Positions 24,990 through 32,478 of a stretch of DNA of 43,376 nt are shown here, one piece after another (positions within the stretch are counted from its first letter, which is position 1; the number at the start of each line of letters is the position of its first letter). The position numbers and the translations under genes are program-made. The notes under the pieces are model-generated. The model made no database searches and was not told where the DNA came from. It worked only from the letters and a program-made list of their open reading frames with translations. Location of the stretch: NCBI RefSeq assembly GCF_042665255.1, contig NZ_JBHTCD010000037.1. One strand, written 5' to 3'. The stretch is from Insolitispirillum peregrinum. Lineage in GTDB: Bacteria; Pseudomonadota; Alphaproteobacteria; Rhodospirillales; Rhodospirillaceae.

Positions 24990-25881
24990 GGTCGGGCGAT
25001 GGACTGGCTGAGCGGGCCTCCCGGATCAGCCAGTCGGCAAATATCTGGACCGGCCCGTCGCTCAGGCGGATTGGTTCGGGCAGGACGAGGCAAAAGGTCT
25101 TGGCGACCGATGTCCCGTCTGGCCACGGCGCGACCAGACGACCCTCGGCCAGTTCTGCCTCGATGTACAGACGAGGGACCAGCGCAACGCCCAGCCCCGC
25201 CAGTGCTGCTGCGATCTGCATGGAATGGAGGTCGTAACGCGCTCCGGTCGCCGGATTGCTCAGCTCGATGCCGCTTTCCTGCGCATAGCGTTGCCAGGCG
25301 TCCGGGTTCTGGCGACGGTGCAGGCGGGGCAGCTCATCCAGTGATCCACCCCGTTCGGCCAGCGCCGGATGGCATACCGGCACCAGTGTTTCATGCAGCA
25401 ATCGATGGGTGCGCATTCCGGTCCAGGCGGGATGCTCGAAATGGATGGCCGCCTCAAAGCCACTCCCGGCCAGCACAAACGGCTCCATCCGCTCGGCAAG
25501 ATGCACGGTGATGTTGGGATGCAGGGCATGAAACCGTGCCAGCCGGGGTATCAGCCAGCGGCTGGCAAAGGTCGGCAGGGTGGCAATATCGAGGCTGGCA
25601 CCATCGCGGGGCTGCCCCATCAGGTACTGACTGTCCCGCTCCAGCCGGTCGAGGGTTTCGCGGACCTGCACGGCATAGCGCGCCCCGTTGGGGAGCAGCC
25701 GCACGCGATTACCGACCCGTTCAAACAGCATCACCCCAAGAAACGCTTCCAGTCGCCCGATCTGGCGGCTGATTGCCCCTTCGGTCAGGGCCAGCTCATC
25801 GGCGGCGCGGGCAAAGCTGCCGTGGCGGGCTGCGGCCTCGAAGGCCAGCAGGGCGGAGGGACTGGGGATTTTGCGGCGCAT
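24967..25881 (-). CDS. LysR-family transcriptional regulator (GcvA-like subgroup)
   Basis: A 304-residue LysR regulator: N-terminal HTH (about 1-60, with SALLAFEAAARHGSFARAAD and EGAISRQIGRLE), linker helix, and a two-lobed effector domain (about 90-295). The opening and the LPTFASRWLIPRL block resemble the GcvA/AmpR-like subgroup. It is divergent from a two-gene unit across 124 bp that contain two LysR-type inverted repeats, so it most likely controls that unit and itself. The inducer is unknown. The name GcvA-like refers to sequence subgroup only; the gcv operon here has its own riboswitch. Confidence 0.92.
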   Translation of the reverse strand: MRRKIPSPSALLAFEAAARHGSFARAADELALTEGAISRQIGRLEAFLGVMLFERVGNRVRLLPNGARYAVQVRETLDRLERDSQYLMGQPRDGASLDIATLPTFASRWLIPRLARFHALHPNITVHLAERMEPFVLAGSGFEAAIHFEHPAWTGMRTHRLLHETLVPVCHPALAERGGSLDELPRLHRRQNPDAWQRYAQESGIELSNPATGARYDLHSMQIAAALAGLGVALVPRLYIEAELAEGRLVAPWPDGTSVAKTFCLVLPEPIRLSDGPVQIFADWLIREARSASPSPDLTASPRS

Positions 25882-25902
25882 CAGCGGCTTCCTTGGCGGG
25901 CA

Positions 25903-25921
25903 TGATCTTGAGCAAAGATCA
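25903..25921. promoter_or_regulatory. LysR-type inverted repeat, site 1
   Basis: TGATCTT-GAGCA-AAGATCA is a perfect 7-bp inverted repeat with a 5-nt centre. It fits the T-N11-A rule for LysR recognition sites and lies 22 bp upstream of the regulator's start codon, a normal place for autoregulation. Confidence 0.6.
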
Positions 25922-25956
25922 CTAAAGCATGACCAGATGTCGATATATAGCCGGAA

Positions 25957-26000
25957 AACCCCTGTCTATCATGATTAAAGATCAATAACAGACAGGGGTT
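25957..26000. promoter_or_regulatory. 11-bp inverted repeat enclosing a second LysR-like site
   Basis: AACCCCTGTCT (25957-25967) and AGACAGGGGTT (25990-26000) are perfect inverted copies 22 nt apart. Between them lies TGATTAAAGATCA (25972-25984), which shares TGAT and AAGATCA with site 1. The right arm ends 5 nt before the start codon of the next gene, so the stem could hide the ribosome site in the mRNA, or the DNA could serve as an operator. Confidence 0.5.
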
Positions 26001-26005
26001 AGACG

Positions 26006-26524
26006 ATGATCTATGCGGTGGAATGCACCTTTACTGACGCCGATAGCGAAGCCGAGTGGAACGATTTTTACAGCCTGGACAAGCTGCCTGCACTGTTGTC
26101 GGTGCGCGGCTTTCATACCTCTCAACGGTTCCGGGCCCTGAGCCGGGGCTGCCCGGTCTATCTCGCCCTGCATTCGATTGATGGCCCCGAGGTGCTGAGC
26201 GGAGACGAGTACCGCCAAAAGGGCGGCGGGAATTTTGCGCGCTGGCAACCCTGTATCACCGACTGGCACCGGGGCCTGTACAGCGGTCTCGAACGGGCAC
26301 CTGCGGTTGGGGACGGTGACTATCTGGCCTCCAGCACCATCGGTCCCGAACCGTTCCGTGCATTGGGGCTGGTGCCTGCGGCGCTGCGGGCTGTTGCTCT
26401 GGCAACCGGCCCGGGATTTCGCTGGCTGGCGAAGGGGGAACGGGCAGCCCTGCCGGAGAGCACGCAGCTCCCGGAAGGGGTGTCTGTCTATCTGCCGATC
26501 ACCGCACCACTAACCCCGCAGTGA
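26006..26524 (+). CDS. Protein of unknown function, LysR-linked
   Basis: A 172-residue soluble protein without a signal peptide or membrane segment. The first about 75 residues (MIYAVECTFTDADSEAEWND, then DFYSLDKLPALLSVRGFHTSQRFRAL) read like a dimeric alpha-beta-barrel (EthD/stress-responsive barrel) half, where a short strand, a helix and a GF-x-x-x-x-RF turn recur; this is inference from pattern only. The second half (about 100-172) has no recognised motif. It is followed after 17 bp by the MBL hydrolase and lies divergent from the LysR gene. The start at 26006 has no clear Shine-Dalgarno apart from the GGGG of the repeat arm. Confidence 0.72.
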   Translation: MIYAVECTFTDADSEAEWNDFYSLDKLPALLSVRGFHTSQRFRALSRGCPVYLALHSIDGPEVLSGDEYRQKGGGNFARWQPCITDWHRGLYSGLERAPAVGDGDYLASSTIGPEPFRALGLVPAALRAVALATGPGFRWLAKGERAALPESTQLPEGVSVYLPITAPLTPQ

Positions 26525-26541
26525 GGCCGGAAGGAAAGATC

Positions 26542-27402
26542 ATGTCCGTTGCTCCGTTTCCCAGCCAGCAGGTTGGAGATTTAACCCTTACCGCCATCAG
26601 TGATGGCTATCTGCATGCCGGGTTCGAAATTCTCACCGATATCGATCCTCTGGATGCCAGTCAGATGCAGGACAAGGCGGGGATCACCGACCATACCGCC
26701 ATCCATATCAACGCCTATCTGGTGCGCGGCAGAGGGCGGACAATCCTGATTGATGCCGGAGCCGGTGGCTTCAAGCAATGGGGTGGACTGCTGGTGACGA
26801 ATCTGGCTTTGGCGGGGGTTCAGCCGGGTGACGTTGACGCCGTGGTGCTGACCCATGCTCATCCGGATCACATCGGCGGAGTGCTGGATGCCGGGGGGAA
26901 TGCGGTGTTCCCGCAGGCCGAGTTGATCGTTCACCAGCAGGAACTGGCTTTCTGGCTGGATGACGGCAACCTGAGCCGTGCCCCTGCGCGGGCTCAGGGT
27001 AATTTCCTGCTGGCTCGGCGGGCCTTTGATGGCTATCGCGACCGCCTGCGCCCCTTTGACGAAGGCGAGATGTTGCCGGGCATGACGGCGGTGCCTTTGC
27101 CCGGACATACCGCCGGGCACATGGGCTATCGCCTTGATGATGGTGGTGAAGGGCTGTTGGTGTGGGGGGATGTGGTCCACTTCCCGCACATCCAGATCCC
27201 GCGCCCGGCAGTATCGATTGCCTTCGATCAGGATCAGGGTCTGGCCGCTGCGACACGGGAAAAGCTGCTGGATTTTGTCAGTGCCGAGCGGCTGCTGGTT
27301 GCCGGTATGCACCTTGGGGAGGCTGGTTTCGCGCACATTCAGCGGGAGGGGGCCGGATACAGCGTGGAGTATCGGGGCGGGTTGCGAGAAGATTGCGCTT
27401 AA
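26542..27402 (+). CDS. Metallo-beta-lactamase-fold hydrolase
   Basis: A 286-residue cytoplasmic MBL-fold enzyme. The dinuclear metal site is complete: THAHPDH (HXHXDH), PGHTAGH, WGDVVH and the final His in AGMHLGE. There is no signal peptide. The fold covers lactonases, glyoxalase II-like and methyl-parathion-type hydrolases; a DHTAIHINAYLV entry and the LIDAGAGG strand resemble the lactonase or MPH-like branch, but no substrate can be named. The ATG at 26542 follows GGAAGGAAAG; an in-frame start seven codons earlier is less likely. It is the second gene of the LysR-linked unit. Confidence 0.88.
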   Translation: MSVAPFPSQQVGDLTLTAISDGYLHAGFEILTDIDPLDASQMQDKAGITDHTAIHINAYLVRGRGRTILIDAGAGGFKQWGGLLVTNLALAGVQPGDVDAVVLTHAHPDHIGGVLDAGGNAVFPQAELIVHQQELAFWLDDGNLSRAPARAQGNFLLARRAFDGYRDRLRPFDEGEMLPGMTAVPLPGHTAGHMGYRLDDGGEGLLVWGDVVHFPHIQIPRPAVSIAFDQDQGLAAATREKLLDFVSAERLLVAGMHLGEAGFAHIQREGAGYSVEYRGGLREDCA

Positions 27403-27445
27403 GCGAGAACCTGGCGGAAAAGAGGGATTGCCAGAGACGGGTATT

Positions 27446-27458
27446 GTTATGTTATAAC
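27446..27458. promoter_or_regulatory. Zur-type operator, box 1
   Basis: GTTATGTTATAAC matches the palindromic AT-rich consensus of alphaproteobacterial Zur. It is the exact reverse complement of box 2 (27476-27488), with 30 bp between centres. Location directly before a zinc-uptake operon supports zinc-dependent repression. Confidence 0.82.
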
Positions 27459-27475
27459 GTCCGCCTTGAATGGAT

Positions 27476-27488
27476 GTTATAACATAAC
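27476..27488. promoter_or_regulatory. Zur-type operator, box 2
   Basis: GTTATAACATAAC, within ATGTTATAACATAACAT (27474-27490). The two boxes lie on the same DNA face to a first approximation (30 bp, about three turns), suggesting cooperative binding of Zur dimers. No zur gene lies in the window. Confidence 0.85.
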
Positions 27489-27507
27489 ATTCGTGGCTGC
27501 TGATGTG

Positions 27508-27654
27508 ATGATGATGCCCGCTTCCCCCAACTCGCCCGTGATCCCCTTTTTGCTGTGGAGCGCCGCGCAGCGGCTGCTGCTGGCGTTGCTGCTGTGTGTG
27601 CCGCTGTGGCTGGCCGTTGGCTGGGCGCTCGACTGGTGGGAGGCGGCTCCATGA
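27508..27654 (+). CDS. Small single-span membrane protein of the znu operon (unrecognised)
   Basis: A 48-codon frame starting at the first of three consecutive ATGs (27508, 27511, 27514). It begins MMMPASPNSPVIPFLLWSAA, then has a strongly hydrophobic segment (about residues 23-41, leucine-rich, with Trp34 and Trp39), and ends DWWEAAP. It lies just after two Zur-type boxes and its TGA overlaps the znuC ATG as ATGA, so znuC translation is probably coupled to it. GGGAGG inside its last codons is the znuC ribosome site. I know no named family for it. A non-coding leader with a chance frame is the alternative; the overlap, the hydrophobic span and the codon bias argue for a gene. Its own ribosome site is weak. 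Confidence 0.6.
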   Translation: MMMPASPNSPVIPFLLWSAAQRLLLALLLCVPLWLAVGWALDWWEAAP

Positions 27655-28421
27655 GCACCACCTTTCCCGGCCTGCGCCTGACCGACCTGACGCTGGGCTA
27701 TGACCGCCACCCGGCGGTGCACCATGTCTCGGGGACCTTTGAGGCCGGGTCGTTGACGGCGATTGTCGGCCCCAACGGGGCGGGCAAAAGCACCCTGCTG
27801 AAGGGCATCAAGGGACTGTTGCCGGTGCTGGGCGGGCGGATCGACTGTGGTGCCTGGGCATCGTCGGCGCTGGCCTATCTGCCGCAGCAGGCCGAGATTG
27901 AACATGATTTTCCGATTTCGGTGCTGGATGTGGTGCTGCTGGGACACTGGCAGAGCATCGGCATGTTCCGGGCCGCCACCCGGGCCATGCGCCAGCAGGC
28001 CGAAGACGCGCTGGCGGCTGTCGGGCTGGCGGGGTTTGAGCGGCGTCCGCTGGCTGCCTTGAGTGTGGGCCAGCGCCAGCGCGTTCTGTTTGCCCGGGTG
28101 TTGTTGCAGGACAGCCCGGTGATTTTGCTCGATGAACCGTTCAATGCGCTGGATGCACGCACCACCGCCGACCTGCTGGCGCTGGTGCAGCGCTGGCACG
28201 GTGAAGGGCGGACGGTGATTGCCGTTCTGCATGATCTGGAGCAGGTGCGGCAGTATTTCCCCCGCACCCTGTTGCTGGCGCGGGAAGTGATCGGCTGGGG
28301 TGCCACCGCCGAGACCCTGACCCGCGAGGCCTTGCTGCGGGCGCGGGCGATGGGGGAGGCGTGGAGCGAGACGGCATCCTTGTGTGTCCGCCCGCCGCTG
28401 GCCGACGGGGTGGCAGGATGA
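27651..28421 (+). CDS. znuC: Zinc ABC transporter ATP-binding protein
   Basis: ATPase of the high-affinity zinc importer. The 256-residue protein has Walker A GPNGAGKST (about 40-48), Q-loop YLPQQAE, signature LSVGQRQRV instead of LSGGQ, Walker B VILLDEP, and H-loop AVLHDL. The second signature glycine is replaced by valine, which is seen as a variant in this transporter branch and need not abolish activity. The ATG at 27651 follows GGGAGG and overlaps the small upstream gene. It overlaps znuB by ATGA. Zinc rather than manganese is inferred from the Zur-type boxes and the His-rich ZnuA. Confidence 0.93.
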   Translation: MSTTFPGLRLTDLTLGYDRHPAVHHVSGTFEAGSLTAIVGPNGAGKSTLLKGIKGLLPVLGGRIDCGAWASSALAYLPQQAEIEHDFPISVLDVVLLGHWQSIGMFRAATRAMRQQAEDALAAVGLAGFERRPLAALSVGQRQRVLFARVLLQDSPVILLDEPFNALDARTTADLLALVQRWHGEGRTVIAVLHDLEQVRQYFPRTLLLAREVIGWGATAETLTREALLRARAMGEAWSETASLCVRPPLADGVAG

Positions 28422-29308
28422 GCGGCGAGCTGTGGACCACGCTTCAGGATGCCGCTGTCGGATCGTTTGGCGACTATGCCTTCATGCGGCGGGCGCTGGT
28501 GGCCTGTCTGGCGCTGGCGCTGGGCTGTGGCCCGGTGGGGGTGTTTCTGGTGTTGCGCCGGATGAGTCTGGTCGGCGATGCGATGAGCCACGCCATCCTG
28601 CCCGGTGCGGCCATCGGCTTTTTGCTTGGCGGCCTGTCGCTACCGGCAATGAGCCTTGGTGGCTTTGTCGCCGGGCTGCTGGTGGCCCTGCTCGCCGGGC
28701 TGGTGGCGCGGATGACCCGCCTGCGCGAAGACGCCAGCTTTGCCGCCTTTTATCTGATCTCGCTGGCGCTGGGGGTGCTGATTGTCACCTTGCACGGCAG
28801 CACGGTCGATCTGATGCATGTGCTGTTCGGCACCATTCTGGCGGTGGACGATACCGCCTTGCTGCTGGTCGCCGGGATTTCCAGCCTGACCGTTTGTGTC
28901 TTTGCGCTGATGTACCGCCCGCTGGTGGTGGAATGCTTTGATCCCGGTTTTTTGCGGGCGCAGGGCGGTGGCGGTGGGGTGATCCATCTGCTGTTTCTGG
29001 CGCTGGTGGTGCTGAATCTGGTCGCCGGTTTTCAGGCGCTGGGAACGTTGATGGCGGTCGGGATGATGATGTTGCCCGCTGCCACCGCTCGCCTGTGGGC
29101 CCGGCAGGTGCCGGGACTGATTGCGGTGGCGATGGTGATCGCCTTTTTGTCCGGCTATGGCGGTCTGGTGCTGTCCTTTGCCTGGAACCTGCCATCCGGC
29201 CCGGCCATCGTGCTGATGGCGGGGGTCTTTTACCTGATATCGCTGCTGGTCGGGCCGGTGGGGGGCGTTTTGCCCCGCCTGCTGCCCCGCTCTCATCTGG
29301 AGGCTTGA
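28418..29308 (+). CDS. znuB: Zinc ABC transporter permease
   Basis: Integral membrane subunit of the ABC-3 family, 296 residues, with about eight or nine hydrophobic helices. The EAA-like and family blocks FLVLRRMSLVGDAMSHAILPG and GTLMAVGMMMLPAATARLW are present. The ATG at 28418 overlaps the znuC stop. It is followed 3 bp later by znuA, giving a compact operon with the transporter subunits in the order ATPase, permease, binding protein. Confidence 0.95.
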   Translation: MSGELWTTLQDAAVGSFGDYAFMRRALVACLALALGCGPVGVFLVLRRMSLVGDAMSHAILPGAAIGFLLGGLSLPAMSLGGFVAGLLVALLAGLVARMTRLREDASFAAFYLISLALGVLIVTLHGSTVDLMHVLFGTILAVDDTALLLVAGISSLTVCVFALMYRPLVVECFDPGFLRAQGGGGGVIHLLFLALVVLNLVAGFQALGTLMAVGMMMLPAATARLWARQVPGLIAVAMVIAFLSGYGGLVLSFAWNLPSGPAIVLMAGVFYLISLLVGPVGGVLPRLLPRSHLEA

Positions 29309-29311
29309 AGT

Positions 29312-30265
29312 ATGTTGAAGAAACTCTCTGTCGCGGCAGTGGCGGCGGCGGTGATGCTGGGATCGCTGCCCGCCTTTGCCGAACCGCTGAAGGTGGTGGC
29401 CAGCTTTTCCATCCTCGGCGACATGGTGCGTGAAATCGGTGGTGATGCGGTCAGTGTTACCACTCTGGTCGGGCCAGATGGTGATGCCCACGTTTACCAG
29501 CCGACCCCGTCCGACGCCCAGGCGGTTGCCGGGGCCGGGATGGTGATCCTCAACGGGCTGGGCTTTGAGCCGTGGAGCGAGCGCCTGTTGTCGGCCTCGG
29601 GCACCAGGGCTGCGGTGGTCACCGCCTCGCAAGGGGTGACGCCACGGGAAATGGCCGATGAGGACGAAGACCACGACGAGCACGGCAAGCATGACGATCA
29701 TGCGAAGCATGAGGACCATCACCACCACGGCAACACCGACCCGCACGCCTGGCAGGACCTGAAGAACGGCCAGATGTACGTGGCGACCATCGCCAAGGCG
29801 CTGGAAGCGGCTCGCCCGGCAGAGGCCAGTGCGATTGCCGCCCGTGCCGAAAGCTACCGTGCGCGTCTGGAAACCCTTGATGGCTGGGTGCGCAGCGAGC
29901 TGGCCAGCATTCCGGCAGCGCAGCGCAAGCTGATCACCAGCCATGATGCCTTTGGCTATTTCGGTGCTGCCTATGGCGTTGAATTCCTTGCCCCGATGGG
30001 TCTCAGCACCGAAGCCGAGCCGACGCCGAAGGATGTCGCCCGGCTGGTCAAGCAGATGAAGGCCGAAAAGGTCCGTGCGGTGTTTCTGGAAAACATGAGT
30101 GACCCGCGTCTGGTCAAGCAGTTGGCCAAGGACGCCAAGGGGGTGGTTGGCGGCACGCTGTACGCCGATGCCCTGTCTGCTGCCGATGGCCCGGCGGCAA
30201 CCTATGAGGCGATGTTCCGCTCCAACGTCAAGGCGCTGAAGGACACGCTGCTGGCCGCGCAATAA
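29312..30265 (+). CDS. znuA: Zinc ABC transporter substrate-binding protein
   Basis: Periplasmic zinc-binding protein with a signal peptide (cleavage likely after AFA, residue 23). It has the cluster A-1 binding-protein fold: His60 in GDAHVYQPT, His145 in DPHAWQD, His211 in TSHDAFGYF and a C-terminal Asp in LYADALS. Between strands lies a His/Asp/Glu-rich loop (about residues 115-140, ending HHHHGNTDPH), the mark of zinc rather than manganese proteins. The 317-residue length is normal. A strong terminator follows the stop. Confidence 0.96.
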   Translation: MLKKLSVAAVAAAVMLGSLPAFAEPLKVVASFSILGDMVREIGGDAVSVTTLVGPDGDAHVYQPTPSDAQAVAGAGMVILNGLGFEPWSERLLSASGTRAAVVTASQGVTPREMADEDEDHDEHGKHDDHAKHEDHHHHGNTDPHAWQDLKNGQMYVATIAKALEAARPAEASAIAARAESYRARLETLDGWVRSELASIPAAQRKLITSHDAFGYFGAAYGVEFLAPMGLSTEAEPTPKDVARLVKQMKAEKVRAVFLENMSDPRLVKQLAKDAKGVVGGTLYADALSAADGPAATYEAMFRSNVKALKDTLLAAQ

Positions 30266-30288
30266 GGGATTTGCAGGGAAAGCAACAC

Positions 30289-30325
30289 CGGGCGTCGGGT
30301 GATGAACCACCCGGCGCCCGTTTTT
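30289..30325 (+). terminator. Rho-independent terminator of the znu operon
   Basis: CGGGCG-T-CGGGTG and CACCCG-G-CGCCCG form a near-perfect stem closed by ATGAAC, followed by five T (30321-30325). It sits between convergent znuA and the GGDEF-EAL gene, which stops at 30328. Confidence 0.9.
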
Positions 30326-30327
30326 GT

Positions 30328-32373
30328 TTACTCCAGCGTCTCCCGCGGACGGCCATAGTGATAGCCTTGGCCGAGATCGACGCCCATCTCCTGCAACAGG
30401 CGGTTGGTTTCTTCGTCTTCGACGAACTCGGCGATGGTTTTCAGGCCGAATTGGCGCGCCATGCTGTGGATGTGCTCGACCATGATGCGGTCGCGGTGGT
30501 CGGTGGTCATGTGGCGGACAAAGCTGCCCTCGATCTTGACGTAATCAACGCTGAGGTACTTCAGGTACAGGAACGACGAAAAGCCCGAACCGAAATCATC
30601 CAGCGCAAACGCCAGTCCGGTGGCGCGCAGGTCGCCCATCAGCTCGATCAGCTTGTCAAAGTTCGGCAGGGCCTCGCGCTCGGTCAGTTCCAGAACCACC
30701 TGCGACGGCTGTAGACCGGCGTCACGGATCACCTGCGGCAAGGCGCGCATCCATGCGGTATCGCCGATGGTGCGGGCGGACAGGTTGAAGAACAGCTTGA
30801 CCCCGGTCAGGCCGACGCGGGCGGCTTCGGCCAGCCCCTTGCGGAACACGGTTTCGTCGATTGCCCGGTCCAGGCCCAGCTCTTCGGCGGTTTCGATAAA
30901 GGCCGCGGCGGGCAGGATGGCATCTTCATCCCGGATGCGGGCGAGGACTTCGTAGGCATAGGGTTTGCCGCTGTCGGGCAGGCTGATCGGCTGAAAGAAG
31001 GGGATCACCCGGTCTTCGATCAGGGCGCGCTGTACCTGCTGGCCCCGGTTGAACACCTCCATCATCAGGCCTTCTTCCGAGGCATCGAGGGTGGCGACAA
31101 GGTTTTTGCCCAGACGTTTGGCCTTGTACATCGCCACGTCCATGGCAATGGTCAGCTTTTCCACATCTTCGCCATTGTCGGGGAACGACACCATCCCGAA
31201 GCTGGCCTGTACCCGTGTCTTGCCGACCGGCAGGCGAACGACCGTCTCGCTGATCGCCCGCCGCAGGGCTTCGGCGGTGCTTTCCCCCTGTGGTTGCGGG
31301 GTGTCGGGCAGCAGGATGGCGAATTCATCCCCGCCCAGACGGGCCAGCACATCGGTGCGCCGCAGGCGGTGGCGCAGGACCGAAGCCAGTTCCTTCAGTG
31401 CCAGATCACCGACCGGATGCCCATAGGTGTCGTTGATGTGCTTGAAGTTGTCGACATCAATCATGATCAGCGAAAAGGCGTGGCCATGGCGCCGGCTGCG
31501 ATCGACTTCCAGTTTCAGGAAATCTTCGAATTTCCGCCGGTTATAGGTTCCGGTCAGCGGGTCATGGTCGGAATAGGTGCGCAGACGGTCCTGATAGTCC
31601 TGAATGGTACTCAGCAGGCAGTTGAAATGGTCCGAGAGCTTCTGGATTTCCGACAGATGGCTGGGCTTTTGATCCAGACGGCGGGTCAGGTCGGTGTGCT
31701 GGATGATCTCGTCAATCAGTCCGACAAAACGGCGGATCGGAAAGGCGACAAAGAACCGTAACTTGAAATAGACCGCACAGCAGATGATGGTCAGGATGAT
31801 GGCAAAATAGGCGATCACCGAGCGGATCACAAAGGCGAGCGAGACTTTCAGGTTCTGGATCGGAAAGGTGATGTCCACCACCCCGTTGACCGCCCCGATC
31901 TCTGCCTGATGGCAGGCCTGACATTCTTCCCTGACCAGCAGGGGATACAGATAGCGCAGGCTGTCCTGGCTTTGTTGCAGGACTTCCTTGCCCTGGCCAA
32001 GCGCCTGACGCAGCAGGTCGTCCTGATCCCGAATTGCCCGTTCGCCGTTGATTTCTCCGAACTGGGCCACCACCGGATCTCCCCGGAACACCCGGATTTT
32101 GGCGTTGGGCAGTGTTTCGTTCAGACGCTGGATGATGTCGTGGATTTCCTGCTTGTCCCAGCCTTTCCGCATGGCGGAATACAGCGACTGGAACACCAGT
32201 TCCGAGGTTTGGCGGGCGTCTTTCTGCGCCAGTTCCGATATCGCCCGCTGTTCGACGAAAGTCGATAGCAGCAACACGGTCAGCGCCGAGAACAGGACAA
32301 TGATTCCCGACAGGCCAAGCGTGAATTGCCCAATGGTAAACGAGCGCAGCGAGCGCCTGAAAATCCCGATCAT
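30328..32373 (-). CDS. Membrane GGDEF-EAL protein with a periplasmic CXXCH heme-c motif
   Basis: A 681-residue cyclic-di-GMP enzyme. Order: TM1 (about 15-40), periplasmic sensor (about 41-173) that ends with CQACH (151-155), TM2 (about 175-202), a linker, GGDEF domain (about 265-430) and EAL domain (about 445-681). GGDEF (347-351) is intact, and RRTD five residues before it is a product-inhibition I-site. The EAL motif is EVL (475-477); the other phosphodiesterase residues, in FFNLSA, LELTERE, LDDFGSG, VKIEG, AEFVED and QGYHYGRP, are present, so both activities are possible. CXXCH outside the membrane predicts covalent heme c and thus redox, gas or heme sensing. Start ATG 32373 is preceded by AAGGACGGGGG; a longer frame exists upstream. 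Confidence 0.9.
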   Translation of the reverse strand: MIGIFRRSLRSFTIGQFTLGLSGIIVLFSALTVLLLSTFVEQRAISELAQKDARQTSELVFQSLYSAMRKGWDKQEIHDIIQRLNETLPNAKIRVFRGDPVVAQFGEINGERAIRDQDDLLRQALGQGKEVLQQSQDSLRYLYPLLVREECQACHQAEIGAVNGVVDITFPIQNLKVSLAFVIRSVIAYFAIILTIICCAVYFKLRFFVAFPIRRFVGLIDEIIQHTDLTRRLDQKPSHLSEIQKLSDHFNCLLSTIQDYQDRLRTYSDHDPLTGTYNRRKFEDFLKLEVDRSRRHGHAFSLIMIDVDNFKHINDTYGHPVGDLALKELASVLRHRLRRTDVLARLGGDEFAILLPDTPQPQGESTAEALRRAISETVVRLPVGKTRVQASFGMVSFPDNGEDVEKLTIAMDVAMYKAKRLGKNLVATLDASEEGLMMEVFNRGQQVQRALIEDRVIPFFQPISLPDSGKPYAYEVLARIRDEDAILPAAAFIETAEELGLDRAIDETVFRKGLAEAARVGLTGVKLFFNLSARTIGDTAWMRALPQVIRDAGLQPSQVVLELTEREALPNFDKLIELMGDLRATGLAFALDDFGSGFSSFLYLKYLSVDYVKIEGSFVRHMTTDHRDRIMVEHIHSMARQFGLKTIAEFVEDEETNRLLQEMGVDLGQGYHYGRPRETLE

Positions 32374-32457
32374 CCCCCGTCCTTCACCCAAATCTTCCGA
32401 TACCGTCCCCTGATGATCCCGCATGACAGGGAATGGTTTGCTCCACAGTGGATACAT

Positions 32458-32478
32458 CCTTTTGGATAGTCCAAAAGG
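32458..32478. repeat. 9-bp perfect inverted repeat upstream of the GGDEF-EAL gene
   Basis: CCTTTTGGA (32458-32466), TAG, TCCAAAAGG (32470-32478), about 85 bp before the start codon. It is a candidate operator or 5' UTR hairpin. The rest of the 432-bp region between this gene and the malyl-CoA lyase gene holds no supported gene. Confidence 0.5.

Noticed and set aside
27428..27458. znu promoter TTGCCA ... TATAAC overlapping Zur box 1
   Set aside because: The spacer would be 19 bp, which is long; a promoter must lie here, but the boxes cannot be fixed by eye.
28640..30310. 556-codon minus-strand open frame opposite znuB and znuA
   Set aside because: Runs across two genes on the other strand and through the operon terminator; His/Gln-rich shadow sequence.
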